From Ciceribacter ferrooxidans (lineage in GTDB: Bacteria; Pseudomonadota; Alphaproteobacteria; Rhizobiales; Rhizobiaceae): 42,517 nt of DNA. Below the pieces are notes generated by a model, which was not told where the DNA came from, did not search any database, and was given only the letters and a program-made list of their open reading frames with translations. Below, piece after piece: positions 18,479 to 26,899 of the stretch. Position 1 is the stretch's first letter. The number at the start of each line of letters is the position of its first letter. The stretch lies in NCBI RefSeq assembly GCF_004137355.1, contig NZ_SDVB01000128.1, positions 1 to 42,517 on the forward strand. Direction: 5' to 3'. The translations under genes were made by a program, and so were the position numbers.

Positions 18479-19358
18479 GGACAATCTCCAGGTGCTGCTG
18501 GAGCCGTTTGCCGAATGCCTGGCTCACGCGATCGAAGATGATCGCGATACCGACGATCGCAAGGCCGTTGAAAATACCGAGGGTGAAATACTGGTTGGAG
18601 ATGGCTTTGAGCACCGGCTGTCCAAGGCCCTGCACACCGATCATCGATGCGATGACGACCATAGCGAGCGCCATCATGATCGTCTGGTTGATGCCGGCCA
18701 TGATGGTTGGAAGCGCCAGCGGCATCTGAACCTTCTTCAATTTCTGCCAGCTTGACGACCCGAACGCGTCGGCGGCCTCCAGCACATCCTTGTCGACAAG
18801 GCGTATGCCGAGATTCGTCAGGCGGATCATCGGCGGAATGGCGTAGATGACCACCGCGATGAGGCCGGGGACCTTGCCGATACCGAGCAGCATCACGACG
18901 GGGATGAGATAAACGAAGCTCGGCATCGTCTGCATGACGTCGAGAACCGGATTGATGGCATTCTGCAGACGATCCGACCGGGCCATCAAGATACCGATCG
19001 GAATGCCGATGACGATGGAGAGGACCGTGCAGACGAAGATCATCGAGACCGTCTTCATGGTGTCGTCCCACATGTCGAAATAGCCGATGACGAGAAGGGT
19101 CACGACGGTTCCAGCGACGATCCGCCAATTGCGGCTGGCATACCAGGCAAAGAGCGCAATGAGCAGGAGGATGATCGGCCACGGCGTGCGCGTCATGAAG
19201 CGCTCCGACCAGATCAGAAAGTGTTGCAGCGGTTCGAAGACGGATTCGATGCCGTCGCCGTAGGCGCGGGTGAAACTGCGAAAGCCCTCGTCGATCGCCT
19301 TCTTGAGGTCACGCAGTGAATCCGGATTCATCGCCGGAAATTTGTTGAACCATTCCAT
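18471..19358 (-). CDS. proW: Glycine betaine/proline-type ABC transporter permease (ProW)
   Basis: The 295-residue integral membrane permease has several hydrophobic helices. Examples are WPIILLLIALFAWYASRNW, TVVTLLVIGYFDMWDDTM and TVLSIVIGIPIGILMARSDR. The coupling EAA-type loop reads LEAADAFGSSSWQKLKKVQM-PLA. The N-terminal segment (FRSFTRAYGDGIESVFEPLQ) matches the ProW family. It forms the channel for the quaternary-amine importer with ProX and ProV. The gene sits 147 bases after proX, and a strong hairpin occupies that gap. It overlaps proV. Start ATG is at 19358. Confidence 0.92.
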   Translation of the reverse strand: MEWFNKFPAMNPDSLRDLKKAIDEGFRSFTRAYGDGIESVFEPLQHFLIWSERFMTRTPWPIILLLIALFAWYASRNWRIVAGTVVTLLVIGYFDMWDDTMKTVSMIFVCTVLSIVIGIPIGILMARSDRLQNAINPVLDVMQTMPSFVYLIPVVMLLGIGKVPGLIAVVIYAIPPMIRLTNLGIRLVDKDVLEAADAFGSSSWQKLKKVQMPLALPTIMAGINQTIMMALAMVVIASMIGVQGLGQPVLKAISNQYFTLGIFNGLAIVGIAIIFDRVSQAFGKRLQQHLEIVHG

Positions 19359-19459
19359 GTCGATCCCCTTCCAGCCTCTGCCGATCTAACGCCGGCTTTC
19401 GGGCTCAAAACGTCAGCACGCCGCGAATGTCCTTTGCAGCGTATCCGAAACAGATGAGA

Positions 19460-19487
19460 AGGACGGCACGCCGGGACGTGCCGTCCT
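19460..19487 (-). other. 11-bp hairpin between proX and proW
   Basis: AGGACGGCACG (19460-19470) and CGTGCCGTCCT (19477-19487) are exact complements around the 6-base loop CCGGGA. On the transcript it lies just after proX and is not followed by a T-run. It is therefore more likely to protect or attenuate the mRNA, giving more ProX than ProW/ProV, than to act as a full terminator. Confidence 0.72.
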
Positions 19488-19505
19488 CTCCCGTTGATAA
19501 GGCGA

Positions 19506-20504
19506 TCAGAGCGCCGCCTTGATCTTCTCGGCAGCTTCCGGCGAAACCCATTCCTTCCAGAGCGCTTCATTCTCCTCGAGGAAGTGCTTGGCGCCGTCGT
19601 CGCCGCTCGATTGGTTGTCGGTCATCCATGCCATCAGCTTGTTGACCGTGTCGTTGCTCCAGGCGCGCTTGTTGAGATAGCCCATCACGTCCTCGCCGGC
19701 CCGTTCGGCGAAGGCTTTGGTCACCAGCGTCTGGACCTTGTCCTTCGGCCAGTCGTTCTTCTTCGGATCCGGGCAATCTGCAACGGTGTTGCAGCGCTTC
19801 CATTCGGCAGCGTCGTAGGGAACGCCGTGCTCGAGCTTCACCATCTCGTACTTGCCGAGCAATGCGGTCGGGGCCCAGTAGTAGCCGAGCCAGCCTTCCT
19901 TGCGTTCGTAGGCCTTGGCAATAGAACCATCGAGGCCAGCCGCCGAGCCGGTGTCGACCAGCGTGAAGTTTGCAGCCTCACCGCCATAGGCCTTGTAGAG
20001 CTGACTGGTCACGACGGTGCCGCCCCAGCCCTGCGGGCCGTTATGAACGGCGCCCTTGCTCTTGTCTTCCGGGTCCGGGAACAGTTCAGGATGCTTGAAG
20101 GCATCGTCAATTGTCTTGATGTCCGGGTTGGCGTCTGCGATGTATTTCGGGATCCACCAGCCCTGGACGGCCGCATCGGAGAGTGCCACGGCAGCGCCGA
20201 TGAGCTTGCCTTCCTCGATGCCACGATTAACGACGTCCGGCAGCAGGTCGACCCAGCCTTCCGGTGCCAGATCCGGCTCGCCCTTCTCGATCATCGAGGT
20301 GATGGTCGGAACCGTGTCTCCCACGATGACTTCGGCGTTGCAGCCGTAACCTTCCGTCAGGATGAACTTGTCGAGAGCAGCGAGCACCTCGGCGCTCTGC
20401 CAGTTCATGCTGGCAATGGTCACGTCGCCGCATTCGGCGCGCGCCGCGCCCGTCATGGCCAGGAGGCCAGCGACCAGGCAGGTGGAAGCAAGAAGATGTT
20501 TCAT
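19506..20504 (-). CDS. proX: Glycine betaine/proline-type periplasmic binding protein (ProX)
   Basis: The 332-residue product has a signal peptide (MKHLLASTCLVAGLLAMTGA, cleavage near ARA-EC). The mature part begins CGDVTIASMNWQSAEVLAAL, as in ProX/OpuAC binding proteins. Trp/Tyr-rich segments that could form the cation cage for a quaternary amine are MNWQ, GWWIPKYI and GWLGYYWAP. Two Cys in KRCNTVADCPDPKK may form a disulfide. The ATG at 20504 is preferred for its GAGGGAAC site; an upstream in-frame extension to 20588 is not protein-like. It is first in proX-proW-proV. The ligand cannot be fixed, but the DgcA/StcD-like demethylase 8 kb away suggests a betaine used as nutrient or osmoprotectant. 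Confidence 0.9.
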   Translation of the reverse strand: MKHLLASTCLVAGLLAMTGAARAECGDVTIASMNWQSAEVLAALDKFILTEGYGCNAEVIVGDTVPTITSMIEKGEPDLAPEGWVDLLPDVVNRGIEEGKLIGAAVALSDAAVQGWWIPKYIADANPDIKTIDDAFKHPELFPDPEDKSKGAVHNGPQGWGGTVVTSQLYKAYGGEAANFTLVDTGSAAGLDGSIAKAYERKEGWLGYYWAPTALLGKYEMVKLEHGVPYDAAEWKRCNTVADCPDPKKNDWPKDKVQTLVTKAFAERAGEDVMGYLNKRAWSNDTVNKLMAWMTDNQSSGDDGAKHFLEENEALWKEWVSPEAAEKIKAAL

Positions 20505-21122
20505 GTCCGTTCCCTCTTCATTGCGGCATTTGTTTCGCAACGGGGTGCCGCTTGTACCCGTTGCTCTGCACGCGCGGAAACACGACAACTCCTAGCTCAT
20601 CTTTAGCTGCGGGTCGCGTCTTGCGGGTGACCAGTGCACCACCATTGACAGGAGGTTTCAAGAGAATGGCGCCGGCTATGAGAAACCGCGCAAATGACTC
20701 GCAGGATGAGGTCCACGTCCGGCGCGTTGGTCGGTCAAGGCGCGCGTGCGCCGACCGAGAGGCTGGATACATCTGCTCAACGCTTGCCTGTTCCAGATAA
20801 GGAGCTCCGAAAACAAGAAATACCAGACGGTCCGCCACCTGGATCGATAGCAGCAGGATCGATCCTGCCCCATAACTTCGTCTTAGTCGAAATTCCGAAT
20901 TGTCGATTGCCTCTGATCGTCGTTTGAGGGGTGGAATTGCGACGTGACCGTCCTGCAAACCTGCACGCCGGCACGCGCTCGCACTGTGGTCGCGCCGATG
21001 GTGTCGGCGCCTCGGCCGGGGCCGTCGGGGAGTCATGCTGCCCGGCCGCAGGCCCAACCCAATTCGTTGAGCGTCCTGAGGCAGGTTCGTTACGACCCGC
21101 GGCGCCGGTTCGGCCGGGCGTC
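20505..21122. other. 618-base region between proX and the PotA-type gene
   Basis: No coding frame here resembles a known protein. Several open frames of 60-200 codons exist on both strands but look like GC-bias artefacts. An 8-bp inverted repeat GCAACGGG/CCCGTTGC (20537-20544 and 20557-20564) lies 33 bases upstream of proX. It could be an operator or leader structure. No clear promoter was found, though the proXWV promoter must be here. Confidence 0.4.
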
Positions 21123-22199
21123 TTATTGCCCGAAGACGTGGGCCGCACCCGCGTCGAACGTCAGCCAGACGGGGCTGCCGCGCTGGACACCCGACATCGC
21201 CTCGTGGCCGAACGGCACGCGCACCGAGATCGACGTGCTCTCGCCGGTACGGGTCGACACATGGATGTTGTTGCCGAGGAAGGTAATGTCCTCCACCGTG
21301 GCCGCCAGACCGCGGTCCGTCTTGCGGCCGGACAGCGAAATGCGCTCGGGCCGTAGCATCAGCTCGACCTTCTCCTGGCCGGCCGGTGCCCCATGCAGCG
21401 GCACGTCGCAGACGGCCAGATCGTCGCCGAGCGAGACGTCGGCGCGACCGTTGCGGGTGGCAAGCAGACGACACGGTATGAAGTCGCTGTCGCCGATGAA
21501 TTCCGCGACGAAACGGGTCGCAGGATTGGCATAGAGCTCCTCGCCCGTGCCGATCTGATCGATCACGCCCCTGGAGAAGACCGAGATGCGGTCAGACAGA
21601 CGCAAGGCTTCCTCCTGGTCGTGGGTGACGTAGAGAACCGTCACCTCCGTCTGCTGGTGGATGCGGCGGATCTCGTACTGGATCTCCTCGCGCAGTTTCT
21701 TGTCGAGCGCCGAGAGCGGCTCGTCCATCAGCAGCACCGGCGGGTCGTAGGCGAGCGCGCGAGCAAGCGCGACACGCTGCTGCTGGCCGCCCGACATCTG
21801 CGCCGGTCGCCGGTCCTCGAAGCCTTCGAGACGAACGAGGGAAAGCATCTGCCGCACGCGCTCCGTCACCGCCGCCTTCGACCAGCCACGAACCTTCAGC
21901 GGGAATGCGATGTTGTCGCCGACCGAAAGGTGCGGGAAGAGCGTATAGCGCTGGAAGACCATGCCGATGTTGCGGCGGTGCGACGGCGTGTCGAGGATGG
22001 TTCGGCCGTCGAGGAGAATGTCGCCGCGCGTTGGCTGCTCGAACCCGGCCAGAATGTAGAGTGTGGTGCTCTTGCCGGAACCGGAGGGGCCGAGAAACGT
22101 CATGAACTCGCCGCGCCCGACATCGAGCTTCACGTTGTGAACGGCAACGACAGGGCCATACTCCTTGCGGATATTCCGGATTTCGAGAAAGGGCTTCAT
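21123..22199 (-). CDS. PotA/PotG-type ABC transporter ATPase
   Basis: This 358-residue ATPase shows Walker A LGPSGSGKSTTLYILAGFEQ, Q-loop MVFQRYTLFPHLSVGDNIAF, signature MSGGQQQRVALARAL, Walker B VLLMDEPLSALDKKL and H-loop YVTHDQEEALRLSDR. A C-terminal TOBE region (about 285-355) contains LMLRPERISLSG. Length and order match the spermidine/putrescine/iron (MOI) group of ATPases. The start is the ATG at 22199, which overlaps the permease stop by 4 bases. A much longer open frame running on to 22961 is only the shadow of the permease gene. It is last in the ten-gene operon. The substrate is not polyamine by default, since MOI transporters carry many small organics. Confidence 0.93.
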   Translation of the reverse strand: MKPFLEIRNIRKEYGPVVAVHNVKLDVGRGEFMTFLGPSGSGKSTTLYILAGFEQPTRGDILLDGRTILDTPSHRRNIGMVFQRYTLFPHLSVGDNIAFPLKVRGWSKAAVTERVRQMLSLVRLEGFEDRRPAQMSGGQQQRVALARALAYDPPVLLMDEPLSALDKKLREEIQYEIRRIHQQTEVTVLYVTHDQEEALRLSDRISVFSRGVIDQIGTGEELYANPATRFVAEFIGDSDFIPCRLLATRNGRADVSLGDDLAVCDVPLHGAPAGQEKVELMLRPERISLSGRKTDRGLAATVEDITFLGNNIHVSTRTGESTSISVRVPFGHEAMSGVQRGSPVWLTFDAGAAHVFGQ

Positions 22200-22996
22200 G
22201 CTTTCAGTCCTCTTTTTAGAGCGGCGGCGAGCAGCATCAGGACAAGGGTGACGAGGATGAGCAGCGTCGAGGCGGCGGCAATCACCGGCGTCAGGTCCTG
22301 GCGCAGCGTCGCCCAGATCTTCACCGGAAGCGTCTGAAGTGTCGGGCTCGCCATGAAGATCGCGAGCACCACCTCGTCCCAGGAAGTCAGGAACGAGAAG
22401 ATCGCGGCGGAAAAGACGCCATGGCCGATGCAGGGCAAGGTGATCAGGAGCTTCGCCCTGAGCGGAGAGGCGCCGCAGAGCACCGCAGCGTCCTCGATCG
22501 ACTTGTCGAATCCTTCGAGTGCCCCCGTGAGCGCAAGGATGGAAAACGGCAAGGCGACGACGAGATGGGCGATGACGAAGCCGGTCGTCGTGCCCGCCAG
22601 CCCGACCCTCAGGAAGAAGGCGTAAAGGGCGACGGCGAGCACCACGACCGGCAGGATCATGGGCGTCATGAAGAGAGCCCTCAGCGCATTGCGACCCACG
22701 AAGGTGCCACGCACCAGCCCGAAGGAGGCGACGAGGCCGATCAGCACGGAAAGCATGGTAACGACGAGGGCAATGCGGAAACTCGTCCAGGCGGATTCGA
22801 GCCAGCGCGGATCGGCGAACAACGCTCCGTACCATTTCAGTGTCCAGGACGGTGGCGGAAAGATCAGCCATTGCGACGAGCCGAACGACAATGCGGCGAT
22901 GAAGAGAATGGGCAGGAGCAGGAAGGCGGATGTGAGCGTCGTGACCGCCACCAGGAACCATTTCCAGCTTCCGAGGCTTTCGAAATTGAGCAGCAT
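22196..22996 (-). CDS. PotC/PotI-type ABC transporter permease
   Basis: This is a 266-residue permease with about six membrane helices. Examples are FLVAVTTLTSAFLLLPILFI, FRIALVVTMLSVLIGLVASF and TLLILVTLVLMLLAAAL. The coupling loop reads GFDKSIEDAAVLCGASPLRAK, the usual EAA motif. It pairs with the permease encoded just upstream to form the channel. The start follows the previous stop by one base and the stop overlaps the ATPase start by 4, so the three are coupled. It belongs to the MOI family of organic-substrate importers. The gene is complete. Confidence 0.92.
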   Translation of the reverse strand: MLLNFESLGSWKWFLVAVTTLTSAFLLLPILFIAALSFGSSQWLIFPPPSWTLKWYGALFADPRWLESAWTSFRIALVVTMLSVLIGLVASFGLVRGTFVGRNALRALFMTPMILPVVVLAVALYAFFLRVGLAGTTTGFVIAHLVVALPFSILALTGALEGFDKSIEDAAVLCGASPLRAKLLITLPCIGHGVFSAAIFSFLTSWDEVVLAIFMASPTLQTLPVKIWATLRQDLTPVIAAASTLLILVTLVLMLLAAALKRGLKA

Positions 22997-22997
22997 G

Positions 22998-23882
22998 TCA
23001 GTTCCTTTCCCTGCCGGCGGCCCCGAACAGGCGAAGTTGGAGCGCGTAGAGGCTGAGCGTGACGACCAGCAATGCCAGCGCCGCCGCGCCGCCCATGCCC
23101 CAGTTGACGAGCGACTGGACGAATTGCGCGATGAGTTCGGCGAGCATCATGTTTGCCGTGCCACCGAGAAGGGCGGGCGTGACGAAATAGCCGAGCGACA
23201 TGACGAAGACCATCAGCGCACCCGAGGCCATTCCGGGCAGCGCAAGCGGCAGGAGCACGCCGACGAAGGCCTGCCGGCGATTTGCCCCGCACAACGCGGC
23301 CGCCTGGAGGATCATCGGGTCGATCTTCCGGATGACGCCGTAGAGCGGAATGACGATGAAGGGCAGCATGATGTAGGTCATGCCGATCGTGACACCGACG
23401 AGATTGTTGACCATCGCCAGCGGCGCGTCGACGAGACCGAGGGCCATCAACGTCTTGTTGATCACGCCGGTGCGCTGCAGGAGCACCATCCATGCATAGG
23501 TGCGGGCGAGAAGATTGGTCCACATCGACAGCAACACGATTGCGAAGACGATGTTGGCGGCCCGGCGCGGCATGATGGCGAGTGCCCAGGCGACCGGGAA
23601 GCCGACGACGAGCGAGATGACCGTGACCACGGCCGCGACGAAGAAAGTGTTGAAGAAGATCTTCAGGTAGGTCGTGCCGCCGAGGAGTTCCACATAGTTC
23701 TGCAGCCCGACAACCGGCTCGGTGAAGCTGCGGGTCAGGAGCGCTGCGACCGGCAGCACGAAGAAGACGAGAACGAGAACAAGTGCCGGAAGAACCGGCG
23801 CAAGGCCGCCCGGACGCGCCCGCCGCTTTGGCGGGACCGTCCTTTCCGTTTCGAGTTCCACTGAAGTTACCACGAGCGACAT
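22998..23882 (-). CDS. PotB/PotH-type ABC transporter permease
   Basis: This is a 294-residue permease. A short cytoplasmic start (SVELETERTVPPKRRARPGG) is followed by the first helix LAPVLPALVLVLVFFVLPVA. A long periplasmic loop ends at YVELLGGTTYLKIFFNT, and the coupling loop reads IDPMILQAAALCGANRRQAF. The last helices include GGAAALALLVVTLSLYALQL. The ATG at 23882 is chosen because AGGGAG stands eight bases ahead; a GTG at 23915 is in frame but less likely. It lies between the binding-protein gene (97 bases upstream, with a hairpin in the gap) and the partner permease. Confidence 0.92.
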   Translation of the reverse strand: MSLVVTSVELETERTVPPKRRARPGGLAPVLPALVLVLVFFVLPVAALLTRSFTEPVVGLQNYVELLGGTTYLKIFFNTFFVAAVVTVISLVVGFPVAWALAIMPRRAANIVFAIVLLSMWTNLLARTYAWMVLLQRTGVINKTLMALGLVDAPLAMVNNLVGVTIGMTYIMLPFIVIPLYGVIRKIDPMILQAAALCGANRRQAFVGVLLPLALPGMASGALMVFVMSLGYFVTPALLGGTANMMLAELIAQFVQSLVNWGMGGAAALALLVVTLSLYALQLRLFGAAGRERN

Positions 23883-23940
23883 CCTCGGTTCTCCCTGTCG
23901 AGCGTGTTCGGGCACGGCCCGTCAGCGCATGCGTTTCGGA

Positions 23941-23968
23941 CCGGAAGGGCGAAGCCTCCCCCTTCCGG
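23941..23968 (-). other. 9-bp hairpin between binding-protein and permease genes
   Basis: CCGGAAGGG (23941-23949) and CCCTTCCGG (23960-23968) are exact complements around a 10-base loop. It follows the stop of the PotD-type gene on the transcript and has no T-run. A role in mRNA protection or partial termination after the binding-protein gene is likely. Confidence 0.65.
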
Positions 23969-23979
23969 CCATCTCATCT

Positions 23980-24990
23980 CTACTTCGACTGCCAAGCGTA
24001 CCAGCGCTCGCCGATCTCGTCGCGGTGCGTGGCCCAGTAGGCCATGTCGGCGTTGACCTGCGATGCGGTCTGCTGGTCGGGCAGCGTCTTTGCGAGCGCA
24101 GGATCCATCAAGGCCGGAGCCTTCAGGTTTGTCGGCGCGTAGCCGGTGCCGGCGGCCATTTCCGCTTGCCCTTCGGGCGAGGACGCATAGGCGATGAATT
24201 TCATCGCAGCGTCCTTGTTCTTGGCACCCTTCGGCACGACGAGCGCATCGGCCGCGGTAATGTTCTGCGCCCAGGAGGTCTCGACATTGACGCCGGTGGC
24301 GGCGAGCGCCGTCAGGCGGCCGTTCCAGAAGGAACCGAACGGTGCTTCGGCGGAAGCAAGAAGCTGCTGCGACTGCGCGCCGCCCGACCACCAGACGATG
24401 TCGGCCTTGATCGTGTCCAGTTTCTTGAAGGCGCGATCGAGGTCGAGCGGATAGAGCTTGTCCGCCGGCACCCCGTCAGCCAGCAAGGCAGCCTCGATCA
24501 CGCCCGGGGCCGACCACTTGTAGAAGGTGCGCTTGCCGGGAAATTTCGCAGTGTCGAAAAGCTCGGCCCAGCTTGCCGGACAGGCGGCAACGGCGTCCTT
24601 GTTGCAGCCGATGACGAAGGAATAGTAGAACGAGCCGACGGAATAGTCGGTGACGAAGCGCGGATCGAGCGACGCCTTGTCGATCACCGAAAAGTCGAGT
24701 TTCTCGAGCAATCCCTGCTCGCCGGCCTGGATCGCATAGTCGCCCTCGACGTCGACCACATCCCAGGTCGTACCCTGTGCTTCGACCATGGCCTTGATCT
24801 TGCCGTAGTCGGTCGGGCCATCCTGCACGACATTGACGCTTTCCTCGGCGGCGAACTTGTCGGCCCAGGCACTCTTCTGGACGTCCTGGGTGGTGCCGCC
24901 CCAGCTTGTGAAGACGAGATCGGCGGCGAAGCTATGCCCGGAAACTCCCAGCACTATTGCGAGCGTCGCGATTGCGGTTTTGGTTTTCAT
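23980..24990 (-). CDS. PotD-type periplasmic binding protein
   Basis: The product is 336 residues with a signal peptide (MKTKTAIATLAIVLGVSGHS, cleavage near SFA-AD). Then comes LVFTSWGGTTQDVQKSAWAD, the standard opening of PotD/AfuA-like binding proteins. Later parts include TTWDVVDVEGDYAIQAGEQG, WAELFDTAKFPGKRTFYKWS and a Trp-rich IVWWSGGAQSQQLLASAE. The GYAPTNLKA segment near the end is typical. No acidic cluster that would mark a polyamine site is obvious, so the ligand is open. The start ATG at 24990 has GGGAACC upstream. It lies 100 bases after the NIPSNAP gene, so the transporter and enzymes are probably co-transcribed. Confidence 0.92.
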   Translation of the reverse strand: MKTKTAIATLAIVLGVSGHSFAADLVFTSWGGTTQDVQKSAWADKFAAEESVNVVQDGPTDYGKIKAMVEAQGTTWDVVDVEGDYAIQAGEQGLLEKLDFSVIDKASLDPRFVTDYSVGSFYYSFVIGCNKDAVAACPASWAELFDTAKFPGKRTFYKWSAPGVIEAALLADGVPADKLYPLDLDRAFKKLDTIKADIVWWSGGAQSQQLLASAEAPFGSFWNGRLTALAATGVNVETSWAQNITAADALVVPKGAKNKDAAMKFIAYASSPEGQAEMAAGTGYAPTNLKAPALMDPALAKTLPDQQTASQVNADMAYWATHRDEIGERWYAWQSK

Positions 24991-25090
24991 GTTCGGTTCC
25001 CTTGTTTTCTCTAGTGACGCGGTATCGGGTTGATATTCTTCGGCGTCCGGGAGACCTCTCCGGGTCCCTTCGATCCGGCGCCGCATTGCT

Positions 25091-25426
25091 TCACTTCACC
25101 GGACCTGCTCCTCCCCCGACGCGGAAGAAGGGAGCTGGCTTCATGATCTTGTTTTCCGCCACTTCGATCAGGTCGCGGATCTTGGGCAGGAAGGCCTGCC
25201 AGGCGGGATCGGCGGCAAGGCGCGCGCGCCGAGCCTCCCGATCGTCGAGGCTCGCATAGGCCCAGATATGCACGATCTCGTTGATCGGCCCGATTTCGGA
25301 AAAGAAGTAGCCGACGAGATTGCCGAGATGTTTCTTCTGGATTTCGATGCCTTCTTCGCCGACCACTTCGAGGTAGCCGGGAATGGCGCCGTTCTTCAGC
25401 CGATAGGTGCGGATTTCGTAGAACAT
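25091..25426 (-). CDS. NIPSNAP-family protein
   Basis: This 111-residue protein opens MFYEIRTYRLKNGAIPGYLE and continues GNLVGYFFSEIGPINEIVHI-WAYASLDDREARR. That is the standard NIPSNAP pattern of a ferredoxin-like alpha/beta dimer (YEIRTY near the start; HIWAY in the middle; WQAFLPKI later). Members are found beside oxygenases and dehydrogenases in catabolic clusters, but few have known activity. It starts 4 bases after the aldehyde dehydrogenase stop. It may hold or isomerise a reactive intermediate, or assist the monooxygenase; this is inference. The gene looks complete and normal in length. Confidence 0.9.
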   Translation of the reverse strand: MFYEIRTYRLKNGAIPGYLEVVGEEGIEIQKKHLGNLVGYFFSEIGPINEIVHIWAYASLDDREARRARLAADPAWQAFLPKIRDLIEVAENKIMKPAPFFRVGGGAGPVK

Positions 25427-25430
25427 CGGC

Positions 25431-26894
25431 TCATCGCATCACGAAGGGATCAGGAAAGGGCGCGTCCGACGTCGTGAGCCAGACAGTCTTGGTACGGGTG
25501 TAATCGAGCACCGCCGCCATGCCGCCCTCGCGGCCATGGCCGGATTGTCCGTAGCCACCGAAGGGTGCGATCGGCGAGACGGCGCGGTAGGTGTTCAGCC
25601 ACACGATTCCCGCATGAATGTTCCGGCTCATGCGGTGAGCGCGAGCGAGGTTCTGCGTGAAGACGCCGGAGGCCAGCCCGAACCGGGTGTCGTTGGCAAG
25701 CCGGAGCGCCTCCTCCTCCGTCTCGAAGGACACGACCGAAAGCACCGGGCCGAAGAACTCCTGCACCAGTGACGGCGACGCGATGCCGTCGCAGTCGAGA
25801 ATGGTCGGCGGGTAGTAGTTGCCCGCCCCTTCCGGGCGGATCCCGCCGGTGACGAGCCGAGCGCCTGCTGCAACCGACGCTGAAACCAGCGCATCGACAT
25901 GATCCTGCTGCCTGCGTGTGGCGAGCGGTCCGACTTCGGTCGCCATGTCGAGCGGGCTACCGATGCGGATCGCCTCCGCCTTCGCCTTCAGGCGCGCGAG
26001 GAATTCGTCCTTGACGGAACGTTCGACGATGAGGCGGGAGCCCGCGACGCAGGACTGACCGGTGGCGGCGAAGATACCGGCGACCTGCGCATTGACGGCA
26101 CTTTCCAGATCGGCGTCGGCGAAGACGATGAAGGGCGACTTGCCGCCGAGTTCCAGTGACGTCGAGGCAAGGTTCTCGGCCGAATTGCGAACGACATGCC
26201 GCGCCGATTCCGGGCCACCGGTGAAGGCAATGTGGGCAATTTTCGGATGACGTGTGAGCGCGGCACCGCAGGTGGTGCCGAAGCCGGTGATGATGTTGAC
26301 GACGCCCGGCGGGAAGCCGGCCTCATCAACAAGGCGGGCGAATTCGAGGAGTGGTGCGGGACCATCCTCCGACGCCTTCATGACGAGCGTACAGCCGGCG
26401 GCGAGTGCCGGCCCGATCTTGACGGCCGACAGGAACAACTGGCTGTTCCACGGGACGACCATGGCGACCACGCCGACCGGCTCGCGGCGCAACCACACGT
26501 CCATGTCCGGCTTGTCGATCGGGAGGAACGAACCCTCTATCTTGTCGGCGAGGCCGGCGTAGTAGCGGTAGTAGTTGGCGACGTAGGCGATCTGTGAGGA
26601 AGTCTCCCGGATGATCTTGCCGGTATCGCGCGTCTCGAGTTCGGCAAGCGTCTTCGCATTGGCCGTGACGAGGTCGGCCAGACGGTAGAGGATCTGGCCG
26701 CGCTGGGTCGCGGTCATCCTCGCCCAGGGACCGTCGACAAGGGCGCGGTGTGCCGCCTCGACGGCGCGATCCACCTCCGGCTCCCGTGCCTCCGGCATGA
26801 CGGCCCAGGCCTCGCCGGTCGCCGGATCGAGACTCTCGAATCCGTGTTCGCCGTCTTCAAAGGCTCCGTCGATATAGTGCTGGAAGCGCCGCAT
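25431..26894 (-). CDS. NAD(P)-dependent aldehyde dehydrogenase
   Basis: The 487-residue enzyme carries the ALDH motifs in order: VPWNSQLFLSAVKIGPALAA, FTGGPESARHVV (nucleotide-binding turn), LELGGKSPFIVFADAD with general base Glu248, and GQSCVAGSR with nucleophile Cys282. EEFFGPVLSV appears here as QEFFGPVLSVVSFETEEEAL. It should oxidise an aldehyde or semialdehyde to the acid. It lies between the LLM monooxygenase (5-base gap) and NIPSNAP genes, so the aldehyde probably comes from the monooxygenase or hydrolase step. Closest in style to betaine-aldehyde/gamma-glutamyl-semialdehyde type ALDHs, but substrate cannot be set from motifs. Confidence 0.93.
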   Translation of the reverse strand: MRRFQHYIDGAFEDGEHGFESLDPATGEAWAVMPEAREPEVDRAVEAAHRALVDGPWARMTATQRGQILYRLADLVTANAKTLAELETRDTGKIIRETSSQIAYVANYYRYYAGLADKIEGSFLPIDKPDMDVWLRREPVGVVAMVVPWNSQLFLSAVKIGPALAAGCTLVMKASEDGPAPLLEFARLVDEAGFPPGVVNIITGFGTTCGAALTRHPKIAHIAFTGGPESARHVVRNSAENLASTSLELGGKSPFIVFADADLESAVNAQVAGIFAATGQSCVAGSRLIVERSVKDEFLARLKAKAEAIRIGSPLDMATEVGPLATRRQQDHVDALVSASVAAGARLVTGGIRPEGAGNYYPPTILDCDGIASPSLVQEFFGPVLSVVSFETEEEALRLANDTRFGLASGVFTQNLARAHRMSRNIHAGIVWLNTYRAVSPIAPFGGYGQSGHGREGGMAAVLDYTRTKTVWLTTSDAPFPDPFVMR

Positions 26895-26899
26895 GATCC

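Noticed and set aside
20944-21534. Plus-strand frame of 196 codons running into the PotA-type gene
   Set aside because: Most of it is antisense to the ATPase gene and the rest is low-complexity GC-rich translation.
22200-22961. N-terminal extension of the PotA-type ATPase reading frame by about 254 codons
   Set aside because: It overlaps the permease gene in another frame and the translation is arginine-rich with no family match; the ATPase starts normally at 22199.
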